64,000 bases of DNA from Methylomicrobium sp. wino1 (GCF_003932755.1 NZ_CP024202.1:682001-746000), one strand, 5' to 3'. Shown: positions 45,191 to 55,731, numbered from the stretch's first letter. The notes: generated by a model from the sequence alone, not told the origin. Program-made: numbers and translations.

Positions 45191-47009
45191 GCCCTCTCCT
45201 TTCCAACGCGCTCGAGAAGCTCCGGACCTCCCTACCGGTACGGTCAAATTTATCCTGTACTGTATTAGCAGTTTCCCGGTTCTATTGATTTTAATGTTAA
45301 TTCTCGAGACCGGACAGGCGGCCTGCAAAATTCTGGTGCCTTATGCAGTCAAGGCCATTATGGATGGCGTCGCTTCATTGATCGGAGAAACCAGCCCAGT
45401 ACTTATAACACTGCAACAACCATTGCTTTTGCTGGCAGGCTTGGCTTTGGCCGAAATTATCTTCAGCCGAGCCAGCGGTGCATTGTTGATTATTATCGGA
45501 CCTCGCTTGCGGCAAAGAACGACACAAAAACTTTTTGCTTATTTGCAATATCACTCGGTTAGTTACTTCGGCCATCACTTTGCCGGAGCACTGGCCCATC
45601 GCATTAGCGAAACCGCGATCAGTGTCAATCATACGACGTGGTCGGTTTTGTGCGAATTTTGGCCCATTACGGTAACCTTTACCGTATCGATTTTTTTATT
45701 GCTTGAGGTTAATCAGGGACTGGGGCAATACGTTGCAAGCTGGGTATTCGCCTATATTGCCATTTCTTATTGGCTTGCTACCCGTTGTCAGCATTACGCA
45801 AAAAATTACGCGGCGACTCGCAGTCAGGTCAACGGCAAAATCGTCGACGCGGTCAGCAACATGCTTAACGCAAAGTTGTTTGCCCGGCTCGATTACGAGC
45901 GCCGTTATTTGATCGAGTATTTGGAAACCGAAGTTCGGGCCGGACGCCGTACATTTTGGTATATGGAACGGGTTCGTTGGTTTCAATTCATTGCCGCCGC
46001 TGCACTCAAGATCGGCACGGTCTATTATGCGCTCACGCTTTGGGAAGGAGGCATAATCAGTGTCGGCGATTTTACAATGAGCATTGCCTTGGCGTTATTG
46101 ATTATCAGCGATGCCCGTAATCTAACCCGACGATTTTTAGAGTTTTTCGAATATGTCGGCAATGTTGCCAACGGTATCGATACCATCGTTCGTCCTCACG
46201 AAATTGTCGACAAACCTGAAGCTACACCTCTAATCGTGACACATGGCCGGATCGAGTTTCATCATGTTCGTTTCAGTTACGATCCCTCACAACCGGTTTT
46301 CGAAGACTTGAACGTCATCATCGAACCGGGGCAACGGGTTGGTTTGGTTGGCTTTTCCGGGTCCGGAAAATCGACCTTTGTCGCGCTAATGCTGCGCAAT
46401 TACGAGCCTCAAGACGGAGCGATTCTAATCGATAATATCGACATTGCCGGTGTAACTCAAGATTCCTTGCATGAACAGATCAGCCTGATTCCTCAGGATC
46501 CGAGCTTGTTCCACCGCAGCCTTAAAGAAAATATCGGTTACGGCAAACTGGATGCGGAGGATGCGGAAATAAGCGGCGCAGCGCATCTCGCACACGCCGA
46601 CGAGTTTATCAACGATATAAAAGAAGGTTACGATGCTCTGGTGGGAGAACGCGGCGTCAAGTTGTCCGGCGGACAACGTCAACGTATCGCCATCGCTCGC
46701 GTCATGCTGAAGGATGCGCCGATTCTAATTCTCGACGAAGCCACATCCAGTTTGGATTCGGTCACTGAAAAAACCATTCAGGAAAATCTCGATCGTGCCA
46801 TGGGTTGTAAGACCGTCCTCGCCGTTGCGCATCGCTTGTCGACGATCGCCCATCTCGACCGCATTTTAGTCTTCGACAAAGGCCGCATCGTCGAGGACGG
46901 CAGCCATAATGAATTACTGGGTCGAAAAGGATTTTATCATCGGCTTTGGTCAATGCAGGCAGGTGGTTTTTTGCCGGAAGAGGCGCATGAGGAAGCGGTT
47001 AGCGGTTAG
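45183..47009 (+). CDS. ABC exporter, fused membrane and ATPase domains
   Basis: 608 residues. Six membrane helices in the first 330 residues, then an ATPase with GFSGSGKST (Walker A), a Q-loop in SLIPQDPSLF, signature LSGGQRQRIAIARVM, Walker B PILILDEATSSLD and H-loop VAHRLSTI. It belongs to the MsbA/multidrug/lipid half-transporter type that works as a homodimer; the substrate is unknown. ATG 45183 lies 12 nt after AAAGGAG and overlaps a tiny upstream frame. The last codons (VSG and stop) are made by a heptanucleotide tandem repeat. Confidence 0.88.
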   Translation: MPKPSPFQRAREAPDLPTGTVKFILYCISSFPVLLILMLILETGQAACKILVPYAVKAIMDGVASLIGETSPVLITLQQPLLLLAGLALAEIIFSRASGALLIIIGPRLRQRTTQKLFAYLQYHSVSYFGHHFAGALAHRISETAISVNHTTWSVLCEFWPITVTFTVSIFLLLEVNQGLGQYVASWVFAYIAISYWLATRCQHYAKNYAATRSQVNGKIVDAVSNMLNAKLFARLDYERRYLIEYLETEVRAGRRTFWYMERVRWFQFIAAAALKIGTVYYALTLWEGGIISVGDFTMSIALALLIISDARNLTRRFLEFFEYVGNVANGIDTIVRPHEIVDKPEATPLIVTHGRIEFHHVRFSYDPSQPVFEDLNVIIEPGQRVGLVGFSGSGKSTFVALMLRNYEPQDGAILIDNIDIAGVTQDSLHEQISLIPQDPSLFHRSLKENIGYGKLDAEDAEISGAAHLAHADEFINDIKEGYDALVGERGVKLSGGQRQRIAIARVMLKDAPILILDEATSSLDSVTEKTIQENLDRAMGCKTVLAVAHRLSTIAHLDRILVFDKGRIVEDGSHNELLGRKGFYHRLWSMQAGGFLPEEAHEEAVSG

Positions 47010-47068
47010 CGGTTAGCGGTTAGCGGTTAGCGGTTAGCGGTTAGCGGTTAGCGGTTAGCGGTTAGCGG
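46994..47068. repeat. Heptanucleotide tandem repeat (AGCGGTT, ten copies)
   Basis: Ten exact copies of AGCGGTT plus five bases. The TAG stop of the ABC exporter (47007-47009) lies in copies 2 and 3. Because 7 is not a multiple of 3, every frame meets a stop within 21 nt of the array. Copy number is likely to vary by slippage. 47069-47279 shows no gene. Confidence 0.95.
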
Positions 47069-47279
47069 AGTATAAGCCACCTTTGTCGTTGAACAAGCGG
47101 ACTAAGAATTGTTTTTTTATCATCGCTTAACCAAGGAACGTTTGATCAATTAAGCTTGCGCCTCGTTCGTGATTGATCGCTTTACACACTATATGAGCAA
47201 AAACTAACAAAACGGTCGTGAAAAAAGTTAAAATAAGCGGCTTTTAACTCTCCGCGCACTTTCAAGCTGGATAACTATT

Positions 47280-48350
47280 ATGTTAAGCAAATACAACACC
47301 GATGACTTAAGAATTAGTGAAACGAAAGAAGTCATTGCGCCTGTTGCGGTACACGAAGAACTGCCGATGAATGAACTCGCGGCGACCACGGTGCTGCAAA
47401 CGCGCGCCGAAATTCATGACATATTAACCGGAGATGACGACCGCTTGTTAGTCGTGATCGGCCCATGTTCGATTCATAATCCGGAAGCTGCAATCGAGTA
47501 TGGAAAAAGGCTCAAGGCGATCAAAGACGAATTGAACAAAGATCTATTGATCGTGATGCGGGTTTATTTCGAAAAGCCGAGAACGACGGTAGGTTGGAAA
47601 GGTCTGATCAACGACCCCGATCTCGATTCCAGCTTCGATATCAACAAAGGCCTGCGTATTGCTCGACGCTTATTGTTGGATCTGAACACACTAGGCATGC
47701 CGGCCGCAACCGAATATCTCGATTTAATCACGCCACAGTATGTTTCCGACTTGATTTCGTGGGGCGCCATCGGCGCAAGAACCACCGAGAGCCAAGTGCA
47801 TCGAGAATTAGCTTCCGGTCTGTCTTGTGCGGTCGGTTTCAAAAACGCGACCGACGGCTCGATCAAAATCGCGATCGATGCGATCGGCGCCGCAATGAGT
47901 CCCCATCACTTCCTCTCATTAACGAAGGAAGGTCGTTCGGCGATTTTTTCGACGCGCGGCAATGAAGACGCTCACATTATTTTGCGCGGCGGCAATGGCC
48001 AGCCCAACTACGATGCGGTCAACGTTGAAAAAGTCGCGGAAGGACTGGACACTTCAGGTTTAAGGCCGCGGATTATGATCGATTTCAGCCATGCGAACAG
48101 TTTGAAACAATATCAACGTCAGTTGATCGTTGGCGAGGATGTCGGCGGGCAAATTGCCGGTGGCGACAAACGCATCATCGGCGTTATGATCGAAAGCCAT
48201 TTAAAGGCCGGCCGCCAGGATGTCATTCCCGGCAAACCATTGACTTTCGGACAAAGTATTACCGATGCCTGTCTAGGTTGGGAAGACTCGGCACAGTTGT
48301 TGAAAGATCTTGCTGCGGCAGTAGTTGCGCGCAGAAAGACTGAAAATTGA
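47280..48350 (+). CDS. aroG: 3-deoxy-7-phosphoheptulonate (DAHP) synthase, class I
   Basis: 356 residues. It condenses phosphoenolpyruvate and erythrose 4-phosphate in the first step of the shikimate pathway. Signatures include [53 protein letters not shown] and MIDFSHANS. The length and N-terminus fit the AroG/F/H type, which is feedback controlled by an aromatic amino acid; which one cannot be told here. It is followed by thiSG. Confidence 0.95.
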   Translation: MLSKYNTDDLRISETKEVIAPVAVHEELPMNELAATTVLQTRAEIHDILTGDDDRLLVVIGPCSIHNPEAAIEYGKRLKAIKDELNKDLLIVMRVYFEKPRTTVGWKGLINDPDLDSSFDINKGLRIARRLLLDLNTLGMPAATEYLDLITPQYVSDLISWGAIGARTTESQVHRELASGLSCAVGFKNATDGSIKIAIDAIGAAMSPHHFLSLTKEGRSAIFSTRGNEDAHIILRGGNGQPNYDAVNVEKVAEGLDTSGLRPRIMIDFSHANSLKQYQRQLIVGEDVGGQIAGGDKRIIGVMIESHLKAGRQDVIPGKPLTFGQSITDACLGWEDSAQLLKDLAAAVVARRKTEN

Positions 48351-48364
48351 TACGGAGCATAAAC

Positions 48365-49342
48365 GTGAATATATTGCTAAATGGCGAATCCCGCGAGTAT
48401 CCGGCAGCTACAACGGTCGCACGGGTTGTGGCCGATATGGGGCTAAGCGGCAAACGCATCGCGGTTGAATTGAATAAAGAAATCCTGCCATTTGACCGCT
48501 ACGAGCAGCAAACGCTACAGGACAATGATCGTCTCGAAATCGTTCATGCCATCGGCGGCGGCCAAGAAGATACCTTCACCGTAGCCGGCACCCGCTTTCA
48601 TTCGCGCTTATTGGTCGGCACCGGCAAGTATAAAGACTTGGAGGAAAGCCGTCTGGCTATCGAAGCTAGCGGCGCAGAAATCGTCACAGTCGCGATCCGA
48701 CGTACCAATATCGGCCAAAACCCAGGCGAACCCAATCTGCTGGATGTGATTTCGCCCGATAAATACACGATCTTGCCAAATACCGCCGGTTGCTTCACCG
48801 CCGACGATGCCGTTCGGACTTGCCGGTTGGCCAGGGAATTATTGGGCGGCCATAAACTGGTCAAGCTGGAAGTATTAGCCGATCAAAAAACCTTATTCCC
48901 CGATGTCGCCGAAACGTATGTTGCAGCGGAATTATTGGTCAAGGACGGCTTCGATGTGATGGTTTATACCAATGACGACCCGATTGCTGCGAAAAGGCTG
49001 GAGGACATCGGCTGTGTTGCGGTAATGCCATTGGCCGCACCGATCGGCTCGGGATTGGGCATTCGTAATCCGTACAACATTTTGACCATCGTCGAGAACG
49101 CCAACGTACCGGTTCTGGTCGACGCCGGCGTCGGTACGGCTTCCGATGCTGCTATTGCGATGGAACTCGGCTGCGATGGCGTACTGATGAATACTGCAAT
49201 CGCCGCCGCCCAGCATCCGATCATGATGGCTGAAGCAATGAGAAAAGCGATCGAAGCCGGTCGCCTGGCATTTTTAGCTGGACGCATGCCAAGAAAACGT
49301 TTCGCTTCGGCTTCGTCGCCGATCGACGGTTTGTTTCTTTAA
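48365..49342 (+). CDS. thiG: ThiS-ThiG fusion: sulfur carrier and thiazole synthase
   Basis: About 325 residues from GTG 48365, chosen because CGGAG at 48353-48357 lies 7 nt ahead. Residues 1-66 are ThiS ([12 protein letters not shown] ... IVHAIGGGQ). The rest is the ThiG barrel ([68 protein letters not shown]). ThiS normally carries sulfur as a thiocarboxylate on a free C-terminal GG; in the fusion that GG is internal, so cleavage or another mechanism is needed. Such bifunctional proteins are annotated in other gammaproteobacteria. The gene overlaps nothing and begins 15 nt after aroG. Confidence 0.92.
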   Translation: MNILLNGESREYPAATTVARVVADMGLSGKRIAVELNKEILPFDRYEQQTLQDNDRLEIVHAIGGGQEDTFTVAGTRFHSRLLVGTGKYKDLEESRLAIEASGAEIVTVAIRRTNIGQNPGEPNLLDVISPDKYTILPNTAGCFTADDAVRTCRLARELLGGHKLVKLEVLADQKTLFPDVAETYVAAELLVKDGFDVMVYTNDDPIAAKRLEDIGCVAVMPLAAPIGSGLGIRNPYNILTIVENANVPVLVDAGVGTASDAAIAMELGCDGVLMNTAIAAAQHPIMMAEAMRKAIEAGRLAFLAGRMPRKRFASASSPIDGLFL

Positions 49343-49403
49343 AATTGCTGTATTGGATCGCTTGGCTGTTTTTCATCCCTAAGCACATGCATTCACACTG
49401 AAA

Positions 49404-49431
49404 GGTTGGGTTACGCGTCATTAACCCAACC
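49404..49431. repeat. Hairpin between thiSG and trmB
   Basis: GGTTGGGTTA pairs perfectly with TAACCCAACC over CGCGTCAT. There is no T run, so it is more likely a dispersed palindrome than a terminator. A related half (GGTGGGTTACGCG) occurs at 8646-8658. Confidence 0.6.
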
Positions 49432-49482
49432 GATTCAGTCGCATTCATTAATTTTGCAATATAAACGCCGCACTTCGTCAGC

Positions 49483-50196
49483 ATGAATTCCCCCGATTTA
49501 TCCAACGCCGGCAAAATCCGAAGCTTTTCGCGGCGTCAAGGCCGTATCACCGCCGGCCAGCAGCAAGCACTCACCGATTTCTGGGATAAGTACGGCCTGG
49601 AGCCCGGTATTGAATGCCGTTTCAGCGAAATTTTCGGGCGCGAAGCGCCGGTTATGGTCGAAATCGGTTTCGGAAACGGCGATAGCCTAGCGGACATGGC
49701 CGAGGCGAATCCCGATTGCGATTACATCGGCATTGAAGTACATAGACCGGGCGTCGGCCATTTGCTTATGCATCTGGAAGCACGCGAACTGAGCAATGTG
49801 CGAATTTTTTGCCATGATGCAGTCGAGATTCTGACACGAAGCATCCCCGATCAAAGCCTAGCGGGTGTTCATTTGTTTTTTCCCGACCCTTGGCCGAAAA
49901 AACGTCACCATAAACGGCGTATCGTCAAGCCGGCCTTTGTCAATTTGGTCACGGCAAAATTGGCACGGGGCGGTTATTTTCATTGCGCGACGGATTGGGA
50001 AAATTATGCCAAGCATATGCTGGCGGTGCTATCGAATGCGTCGGACCTTAAAAATACCGATGCAGACGGAGGATATAGCGAGCGTCCCTGCTATCGGCCC
50101 TTAACTAAATTCGAAAACCGTGGCCTACGCCTCGGCCACGACGTTTGGGATTTGATTTTTAGAAAAAACTCGGGGGTCGGTGTAAAGAAAAAATAG
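49483..50196 (+). CDS. trmB: tRNA (guanine-N7-)-methyltransferase
   Basis: 237 residues. It methylates N7 of G46 in tRNA variable loops. The SAM site is VEIGFGNGDSLADMA, followed by YIGIEVHRPGVGHLL, VHLFFPDPWPKKRHHKRR and a C-terminal ERPCYRPLTKFENRG that fits the family's substrate-binding end. ATG 49483 gives the usual length. Gene-free 50197-50337 to its right shows nothing supported. Confidence 0.96.
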   Translation: MNSPDLSNAGKIRSFSRRQGRITAGQQQALTDFWDKYGLEPGIECRFSEIFGREAPVMVEIGFGNGDSLADMAEANPDCDYIGIEVHRPGVGHLLMHLEARELSNVRIFCHDAVEILTRSIPDQSLAGVHLFFPDPWPKKRHHKRRIVKPAFVNLVTAKLARGGYFHCATDWENYAKHMLAVLSNASDLKNTDADGGYSERPCYRPLTKFENRGLRLGHDVWDLIFRKNSGVGVKKK

Positions 50197-50337
50197 GCGC
50201 GAAAGACAACCCTCCCGCCTTAAGCTAGAATAGAAGCCTCATTTGACAACGCCAAGACGAGAAAGCTTTGAGCATTGTGTAAGCGTATCCGAGAAACCGT
50301 ATAGCTGGTCACTCAACCGAAGCGCACTGTTCACAAT

Positions 50338-52278
50338 TTACTTCTCACTATCAGCAGACATATCCAATTGCATCGCCTTGATGATCGTTGCCAATTCGCT
50401 GCGCTGTCTTTTTAACGGCTCTAGCTCTTGTTCCAGAATCGTTATATTTTCGGCAACGCTGCCTTTAGATTCATTAATCTTTCTTAGCATTTGCAAGCGC
50501 CCTTCAATCTGTTTTTTATGATCCTTGATTTGGTGCATCAACGGTGTCAATACGCTGCTACTCCAGGCGGCTGCATCTTTCTGAGCGTGCTTCATAGTAT
50601 TTCGCGCTTTACTGATTAACGTACTATAAAGCTTGTTAATTACAATGCTTTGCTCGGTCAACGTAGTTTTTGCGCTGGTCCGAAATGCTTCGCCTTCTTC
50701 GAAAATCTGTTCTAATTCGAACTGGTATTGCTTGATCGAGAAAAGCTGAGGTTCGATTTCCTTGAAACCGTATTCGTCCTGAAACTTCTTATGAATCGCT
50801 TTAACCAAACGGCGCGTTTCATTAGTCGTATCGACAGCATCCTGCAATAAATCCCTCAAATCGTCGAACAACTTACGGATTTGCTGCTTCATGCCGTAAG
50901 TCGTTAAACTCTTTGACATATCTTCCCGAGTTTGCCTGATGATCTCGTCGATTTTTTCCTTCGCGAACGAGTCAATCAGGATTTTTGCCTGTACACTAAA
51001 AACCTTACGGCTAGCTTGGAAATTTTCGACATTGACCATGTAATGCTGCTGCCTGTCGCGGGTTTCAGCCATCAACTTTTCGGTCATTTCATGATTTTCA
51101 AAGTCCAGTTTCTTGAATTCCTCCAATTGCTTGGTCGCATTGGCAAGTTTACCGTCGGTAAGATTAGACGACTCACTCACCAAAAAACCGATATCTTTTT
51201 TTATCGTATTCAGTAATATTTGCCGCCGTTGCTTCAAGATGTCGTCGGATAAATATTTTTCCAAGGAATATAACCGACTTTTTTCGAGCAATACCCGATC
51301 TGATTTTACCTTCGCTAGCAGCGCCTGCTTAGCCGATACCGGAAAGATTAATGATTCATCAACATTTAAAATAGCTGCCGATGAACTAATTTGCGATTCT
51401 ATGGCCGCATCATAACCCATCTCACCGGCTAGGTCGTCCCACATCGAGTCGATTTTGTTCATGACGACAGCCAGGCCATGCTTCCTCCCGCCCCTAGCGC
51501 TGCAAACATGATTACGCCACATTTCCAAGTCGCTTTTAGTCACACCGGTATCGGCAGCGAGGACGAATATGATTGCTTGAGCGCTTGGAAGCATGCTCAG
51601 CGTAAGCTCAGGCTCGGTACCTAATGCATTTAAGCCCGGCGTGTCGAGAATACAAAGCCCTTCCTTCAATAACGGATGGGGAAAACTGATTAACGCATGG
51701 CGCCAGCATGGAATTTCAACGGTTTCGGGATTGGCGACTCCCTGCTCGGCCGCTTCGCGTTCGTTCCATAATCCCAGCTTATCCGCTACATCCCTTGGCA
51801 CGGTCTTGGTGGCGATCAACTCTCTAAATGCTTCTTGCATTTGCGTCGGCGAATCGAAATCAAGATCGATTTGCGTCCAACGAGCGGGATTGTTTTTATA
51901 TTCGGCCAGCGAAATATCTTCTAAGCGACTCTCTATATTCAGCAGGCGAATATAACTGCCGCCCTCTTCGTCATAAAAAACCTCGGTAGGCGACATCGTT
52001 GTCCGACCAGGGGTTGAAGGCAACAATCGGACACCGGTTTCGGCAAAAAATAAAGCATTAATCAGCTCCGTTTTGCCGCGCGAAAACTCTGCAACAAACG
52101 CCAGTGTAACGCGGTCAGATTCCAAGCCATTAAGGATATTCAAAATTGTCCCGGTGCTATGGACATCGTTCATCCCGTAGCGGATACGCCATTCTTGATA
52201 CATTTCAATGGCTTGTATCAACTGACTACGCCACTGCGAATATTCATGCAGCTGTTCTTTAAATTCCGGGTTCCTCAT
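50338..52278 (-). CDS. Dynamin-like GTPase
   Basis: 646 residues. The GTPase has G1 AEFSRGKTELINAL (62-75; A replaces the first G of the classical P-loop), a PGRTTMSPTEV loop as G2, G3 ILDTPGLNALG and G4 VMNKIDSMWDD. The remaining 350 residues are helical coiled coil, ending EQELEPLKRQRSEL. No membrane helix is obvious. Bacterial dynamins remodel or patch membranes, and some act in phage resistance. ATG 52278 has AAAGG upstream. It stands alone, convergent with trmB. Confidence 0.85.
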   Translation of the reverse strand: MRNPEFKEQLHEYSQWRSQLIQAIEMYQEWRIRYGMNDVHSTGTILNILNGLESDRVTLAFVAEFSRGKTELINALFFAETGVRLLPSTPGRTTMSPTEVFYDEEGGSYIRLLNIESRLEDISLAEYKNNPARWTQIDLDFDSPTQMQEAFRELIATKTVPRDVADKLGLWNEREAAEQGVANPETVEIPCWRHALISFPHPLLKEGLCILDTPGLNALGTEPELTLSMLPSAQAIIFVLAADTGVTKSDLEMWRNHVCSARGGRKHGLAVVMNKIDSMWDDLAGEMGYDAAIESQISSSAAILNVDESLIFPVSAKQALLAKVKSDRVLLEKSRLYSLEKYLSDDILKQRRQILLNTIKKDIGFLVSESSNLTDGKLANATKQLEEFKKLDFENHEMTEKLMAETRDRQQHYMVNVENFQASRKVFSVQAKILIDSFAKEKIDEIIRQTREDMSKSLTTYGMKQQIRKLFDDLRDLLQDAVDTTNETRRLVKAIHKKFQDEYGFKEIEPQLFSIKQYQFELEQIFEEGEAFRTSAKTTLTEQSIVINKLYSTLISKARNTMKHAQKDAAAWSSSVLTPLMHQIKDHKKQIEGRLQMLRKINESKGSVAENITILEQELEPLKRQRSELATIIKAMQLDMSADSEK

Positions 52279-52422
52279 GGCTGGCCTTTTTTGCGGTCAT
52301 TAGTCTGCAAGATGATAAAGTCGCTTGAGTCTTTCATGCGATCTAAGCGAACGAAGTATAACGATGTAATGCGGGTAAGTGTAGACTATATCGTTGAATC
52401 TGTTAGTCATGAACGATTATTT

Positions 52423-53064
52423 TTAAATGCCGTATTGTTTGCGGTATTCGATGATTGCATCAACTGGATAGCGTCGATCCTGAACAGTCTTCAAATATTC
52501 AATAATCTGTTCGAGAGAAACGATACTTTGAACCGGCATATTATACGTTTGCCTGACTTCTTGTGTAGCAGACTGCCCATCCGGGCCTTTTTCCTGCCGA
52601 TCCAGCGCAATGAGCACACCCGCGGGAGAAGCACCTGCTCCGTTGATAATGACGACCGACTCGCGCACCGACGTCCCCGCAGTAATGACGTCATCCAAAA
52701 TCAAAACCTTCCCGGACAAAGGCGTACCGACGATCACACCGCCCTCGCCGTGATCCTTGGCTTCCTTGCGATTGAACGCAAAAGGTATATCTCTTCCGGT
52801 TAGTCGAGCATAAGCAATCGAAGTCGCGCTAACCAACGGAATGCCTTTATACGCCGGGCCGAACAACATATCGATATTTAGCTGGGACTCCAGTAAGGCT
52901 CGCGCGTAAAACTCGCCCAATTTTCCCAGTTTCGCACCAGTATCGAACAACCCGGTATTGAAAAAATAAGGGCTCATGCGTCCCGATTTTAATTGAAATT
53001 CACCGAATTTGAGCACGCCGCAGTCCATCGCATATTGAATAAAATCTTTTTGGTAATCAAGCAT
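52423..53064 (-). CDS. pyrE: Orotate phosphoribosyltransferase
   Basis: 213 residues. It joins orotate to PRPP to make OMP in pyrimidine synthesis. The PRPP-binding motif [17 protein letters not shown] is intact, as are [11 protein letters not shown] and [13 protein letters not shown] (flexible catalytic loop). Length equals the E. coli enzyme. It lies between the dynamin and hemW genes, all on the minus strand with sizeable gaps. Confidence 0.97.
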   Translation of the reverse strand: MLDYQKDFIQYAMDCGVLKFGEFQLKSGRMSPYFFNTGLFDTGAKLGKLGEFYARALLESQLNIDMLFGPAYKGIPLVSATSIAYARLTGRDIPFAFNRKEAKDHGEGGVIVGTPLSGKVLILDDVITAGTSVRESVVIINGAGASPAGVLIALDRQEKGPDGQSATQEVRQTYNMPVQSIVSLEQIIEYLKTVQDRRYPVDAIIEYRKQYGI

Positions 53065-53241
53065 TGCGTTTCATTGTGTAATGGTTGGAGGATGGGTATA
53101 AATCCCAAGGATTTGTTCATAAATAACTGCTCCGAACCGCAGAGCGCTCATTGTTATGCAGTAATCGTAGTACCGTCTTACCATCTAGGCTATTTAAACT
53201 CGATACCTGTTATTTGCGGCCAAATCCTAAAGGATAATCAT

Positions 53242-54372
53242 TCAGCGAATGAATTTTTCAAGGATGGTATCGAGAAAATTCCAACCGTGCTCGGAACAAC
53301 GGTAATGATTATCCGTAAAATCGACCAAGTCTTGCACAATACATTGTTCAAGCCCCGGCTGCAGGCTGTCGAGACTCAAACCTGTGACAGCGCGATAGTG
53401 TGCTTCGGTAAAACCTTCCTTAAGCCGGAAATGATTCATCGCAAATTCAATAGGAAGATTATCGACTTCGCACAAAACGGGCTTTTCCTCGCCAAGGGTT
53501 TGCATGTATAACTCGGGACTTTTAGGCTTAACGCTACGATAGACCTCGAAGGGCAACGCCAAACTCATTTTACCGTGCGCACCTGCACCGATCCCCAGAT
53601 AATCCCCGAATTGCCAATAATTACGGTTATGTCGACACTGATCGCCCAGCTTGCTGTAAGCGGAAATCTCGTATTGCCAATAGCCTGCGTTTTCCAATAG
53701 TGCTTGGCATTGCATTTGCCCGGCAAAGATACTTTCCTCTCCCGGCAGTTGCGGCGGAAACTTATGAAAATAAGTATTCGGCTCCAACGTCAACTGATAA
53801 AAGGAGATGTGAGACGGGTTCAATTCGATGGCGGTACGAATATCGGACAAGCTGCTATATCCGGAAATTTCCGGCAAACCGAACATTAAATCCAGGTTGA
53901 AATTGAAAAAGCCCACACGTTGTGCGATTTCGACCGCTTGAATCGCCTCCGCCGACGAATGAATCCGTCCCAATTTTAGCAACTGTGTATCATTGAAACT
54001 TTGCACACCAATCGATAATCGATTAATCCCGATAGCTCGAAATTCGGCGAATTTACCGCTTTCAAATGTACCCGGATTGGCTTCGAGCGTGATTTCGGCG
54101 TTATCCGCTAACATCGTTTGACGCCTAATACCGCAAAGTAAACGATCGATTGCTTCGGGTGAAAACAAACTAGGCGTTCCGCCGCCAATGAATATCGTCT
54201 CAATGGGCTGTCGAACGACAAAGCGTGTCAAATCGAGAGTCAAATCTTGCAACAAAGCATCGATATAGCGGGTTTCGGGTAACTCATCCTTGACCGCATG
54301 AGAATTGAAATCGCAATAAGGGCACTTTTTAATGCACCAAGGTATGTGAATGTATAAACTTATCGGCGGCAA
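53242..54372 (-). CDS. hemW: Radical SAM haem chaperone HemW
   Basis: 376 residues. The radical SAM cluster site is IPWCIKKCPYCDF (C13, C17, C20), followed by TIFIGGGTPSLFSP and RLSIGVQSFND. The C-terminal HemN-like domain is complete. It carries haem to respiratory proteins and was often misannotated as coproporphyrinogen oxidase; the pattern here is that of HemW. Single gene on the minus strand; the 53065-53241 gap shows nothing clear. Confidence 0.94.
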   Translation of the reverse strand: MPPISLYIHIPWCIKKCPYCDFNSHAVKDELPETRYIDALLQDLTLDLTRFVVRQPIETIFIGGGTPSLFSPEAIDRLLCGIRRQTMLADNAEITLEANPGTFESGKFAEFRAIGINRLSIGVQSFNDTQLLKLGRIHSSAEAIQAVEIAQRVGFFNFNLDLMFGLPEISGYSSLSDIRTAIELNPSHISFYQLTLEPNTYFHKFPPQLPGEESIFAGQMQCQALLENAGYWQYEISAYSKLGDQCRHNRNYWQFGDYLGIGAGAHGKMSLALPFEVYRSVKPKSPELYMQTLGEEKPVLCEVDNLPIEFAMNHFRLKEGFTEAHYRAVTGLSLDSLQPGLEQCIVQDLVDFTDNHYRCSEHGWNFLDTILEKFIR

Positions 54373-54486
54373 GATTTTATTTGCACGAGGTTGAAGATGG
54401 GGTATTTTAACACCGAAATCATCATAAAGGTTCGCTTTCCCTTTTGCCTTACGAGAATTTTCGCTGTGTTCACGGTGCGCGGTGTA

Positions 54487-54711
54487 TGCCTGTCGAGGAA
54501 CGCCGTAAACCCAGGACCTAAATTATCTTAGCCAGCTAATCATAGCGCCAATGAGCCATGGAATTTAGGTGCTGCGTAAATACAGCCGCGCAGGCTTGAC
54601 GGCGGAGACAGATTGCCAAGGATGATGAATGCAGATTTTGCAGGAGCAAAAATCTGCCCTGCCGCCGACACCTGTCATAACAAACAGGGAAGTTATTTAT
54701 GACCAAATCCT
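54487..54711. mobile_element. Type 1 repeat copy with nested hairpin
   Basis: Opposite in orientation to 44614-44913. The nested hairpin element (54510-54575) is flanked by GTAAA at 54505-54509 and 54576-54580. The conserved GCAGATTTTGC hairpin follows, and the right end has the terminal repeat (complement of AGGATTTGGTCATAAATAAC). The left terminal repeat is missing. The rest of 54373-55071 holds only decayed sequence. Confidence 0.7.
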
Positions 54712-55071
54712 AATCGAAAACAAGACCGTTTTCTGACATTGCTTTCCGAATTGATGCGGCTAAATTTAAAGAGTATGTTATGCGATACGGAAAGCATTTG
54801 GGTCGTTGACGTCTTATTTGCAACGAATTCAATTATCCATCAAAACTTCCAAAATGTTTTCCGCTGTTTTCCGCTTCCGGTCAGACACAAGCCCGTCATA
54901 CCCCCACGAAAAACGGAGCGCTTGAATGGTGCAGCAGACAGGCCTATGCGGAAATCAAGCTTGGGAAACAGAACACATAAGAATATTATAAATGGACTTT
55001 AGCTAAGGATTGATTTTTTCGAATATTACAAACTATTTATTGAACATCAACGCATTATTATTGGTAACACT

Positions 55072-55731
55072 ATGCGGCTATTATTGGTCGAAGACGATGA
55101 AATTCTAGGCGACGGCATACAAGCAGGTCTAACGATGGAAGGCTATGCGGTCGATTGGCTTAGGAATGGCGCGCTGGCAGATGAAGCACTGAAATCCAAC
55201 AGTTATGAACTGATTGTAATGGATCTTAATCTGCCGGGAATGGACGGCTTAAACCTACTTTCCGAGATCAGAAAACGGAAAGATGAAACTCCTGTCTTGA
55301 TATTAACCGCGAGGGACGGCATAGACGATCGAGTTACGTTACTCGATAGCGGTGCCGACGACTTTGTCGTAAAACCGTTCGATTTATCGGAAGTCTGCGC
55401 TCGCCTTCGAGCGCTAGCTAGAAGGCAGGCGGGCCGAAGCGTCTCTCAAATCGAACACAAAGGCATCTTACTGGACCCCGCCGCTCATACCGTCACGGTG
55501 CATAACACCCCCGTCAATTTGTCGCAAAAGGAATTCGGCATATTAAATTTTTTAATGAATAATATCGGCAAGGTCGTTTCCAAGGCGCGTATCGAGGAAG
55601 CCTTATATTCCTGGGGTTCTGAAATAGAAAGCAATACTGTCGAAGTGCATATCCACCATTTACGAAAAAAACTCGGCTCTGATTACATCCGCACGGTCAG
55701 AGGTGTCGGTTACATCCTCGATGAGAATTGA
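55072..55731 (+). CDS. OmpR-family response regulator
   Basis: 219 residues. Receiver domain with acidic pair in LLVEDDE, D51 in LIVMDLNLPGMDG, T79 in ILTARDG and K101 in FVVKPFD. The winged-helix effector domain ends in VEVHIHHLRKKLG and IRTVRGVGYIL. It resembles the QseB/PmrA/TctD group. The histidine kinase gene overlaps its end by 4 nt. Target genes unknown; its own operon is the usual one. Confidence 0.92.
   Translation: MRLLLVEDDEILGDGIQAGLTMEGYAVDWLRNGALADEALKSNSYELIVMDLNLPGMDGLNLLSEIRKRKDETPVLILTARDGIDDRVTLLDSGADDFVVKPFDLSEVCARLRALARRQAGRSVSQIEHKGILLDPAAHTVTVHNTPVNLSQKEFGILNFLMNNIGKVVSKARIEEALYSWGSEIESNTVEVHIHHLRKKLGSDYIRTVRGVGYILDEN

Noticed and set aside
46994-47068. Heptamer array as a CRISPR or integration array
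   Set aside because: The unit is 7 nt with no spacers; it is a simple tandem repeat. No CRISPR array was seen anywhere in the window.
54739-55002. 87-codon open frame between hemW and the response regulator
   Set aside because: No ribosome site, no recognisable family, odd composition, and it follows a mobile repeat. Probably decayed sequence.
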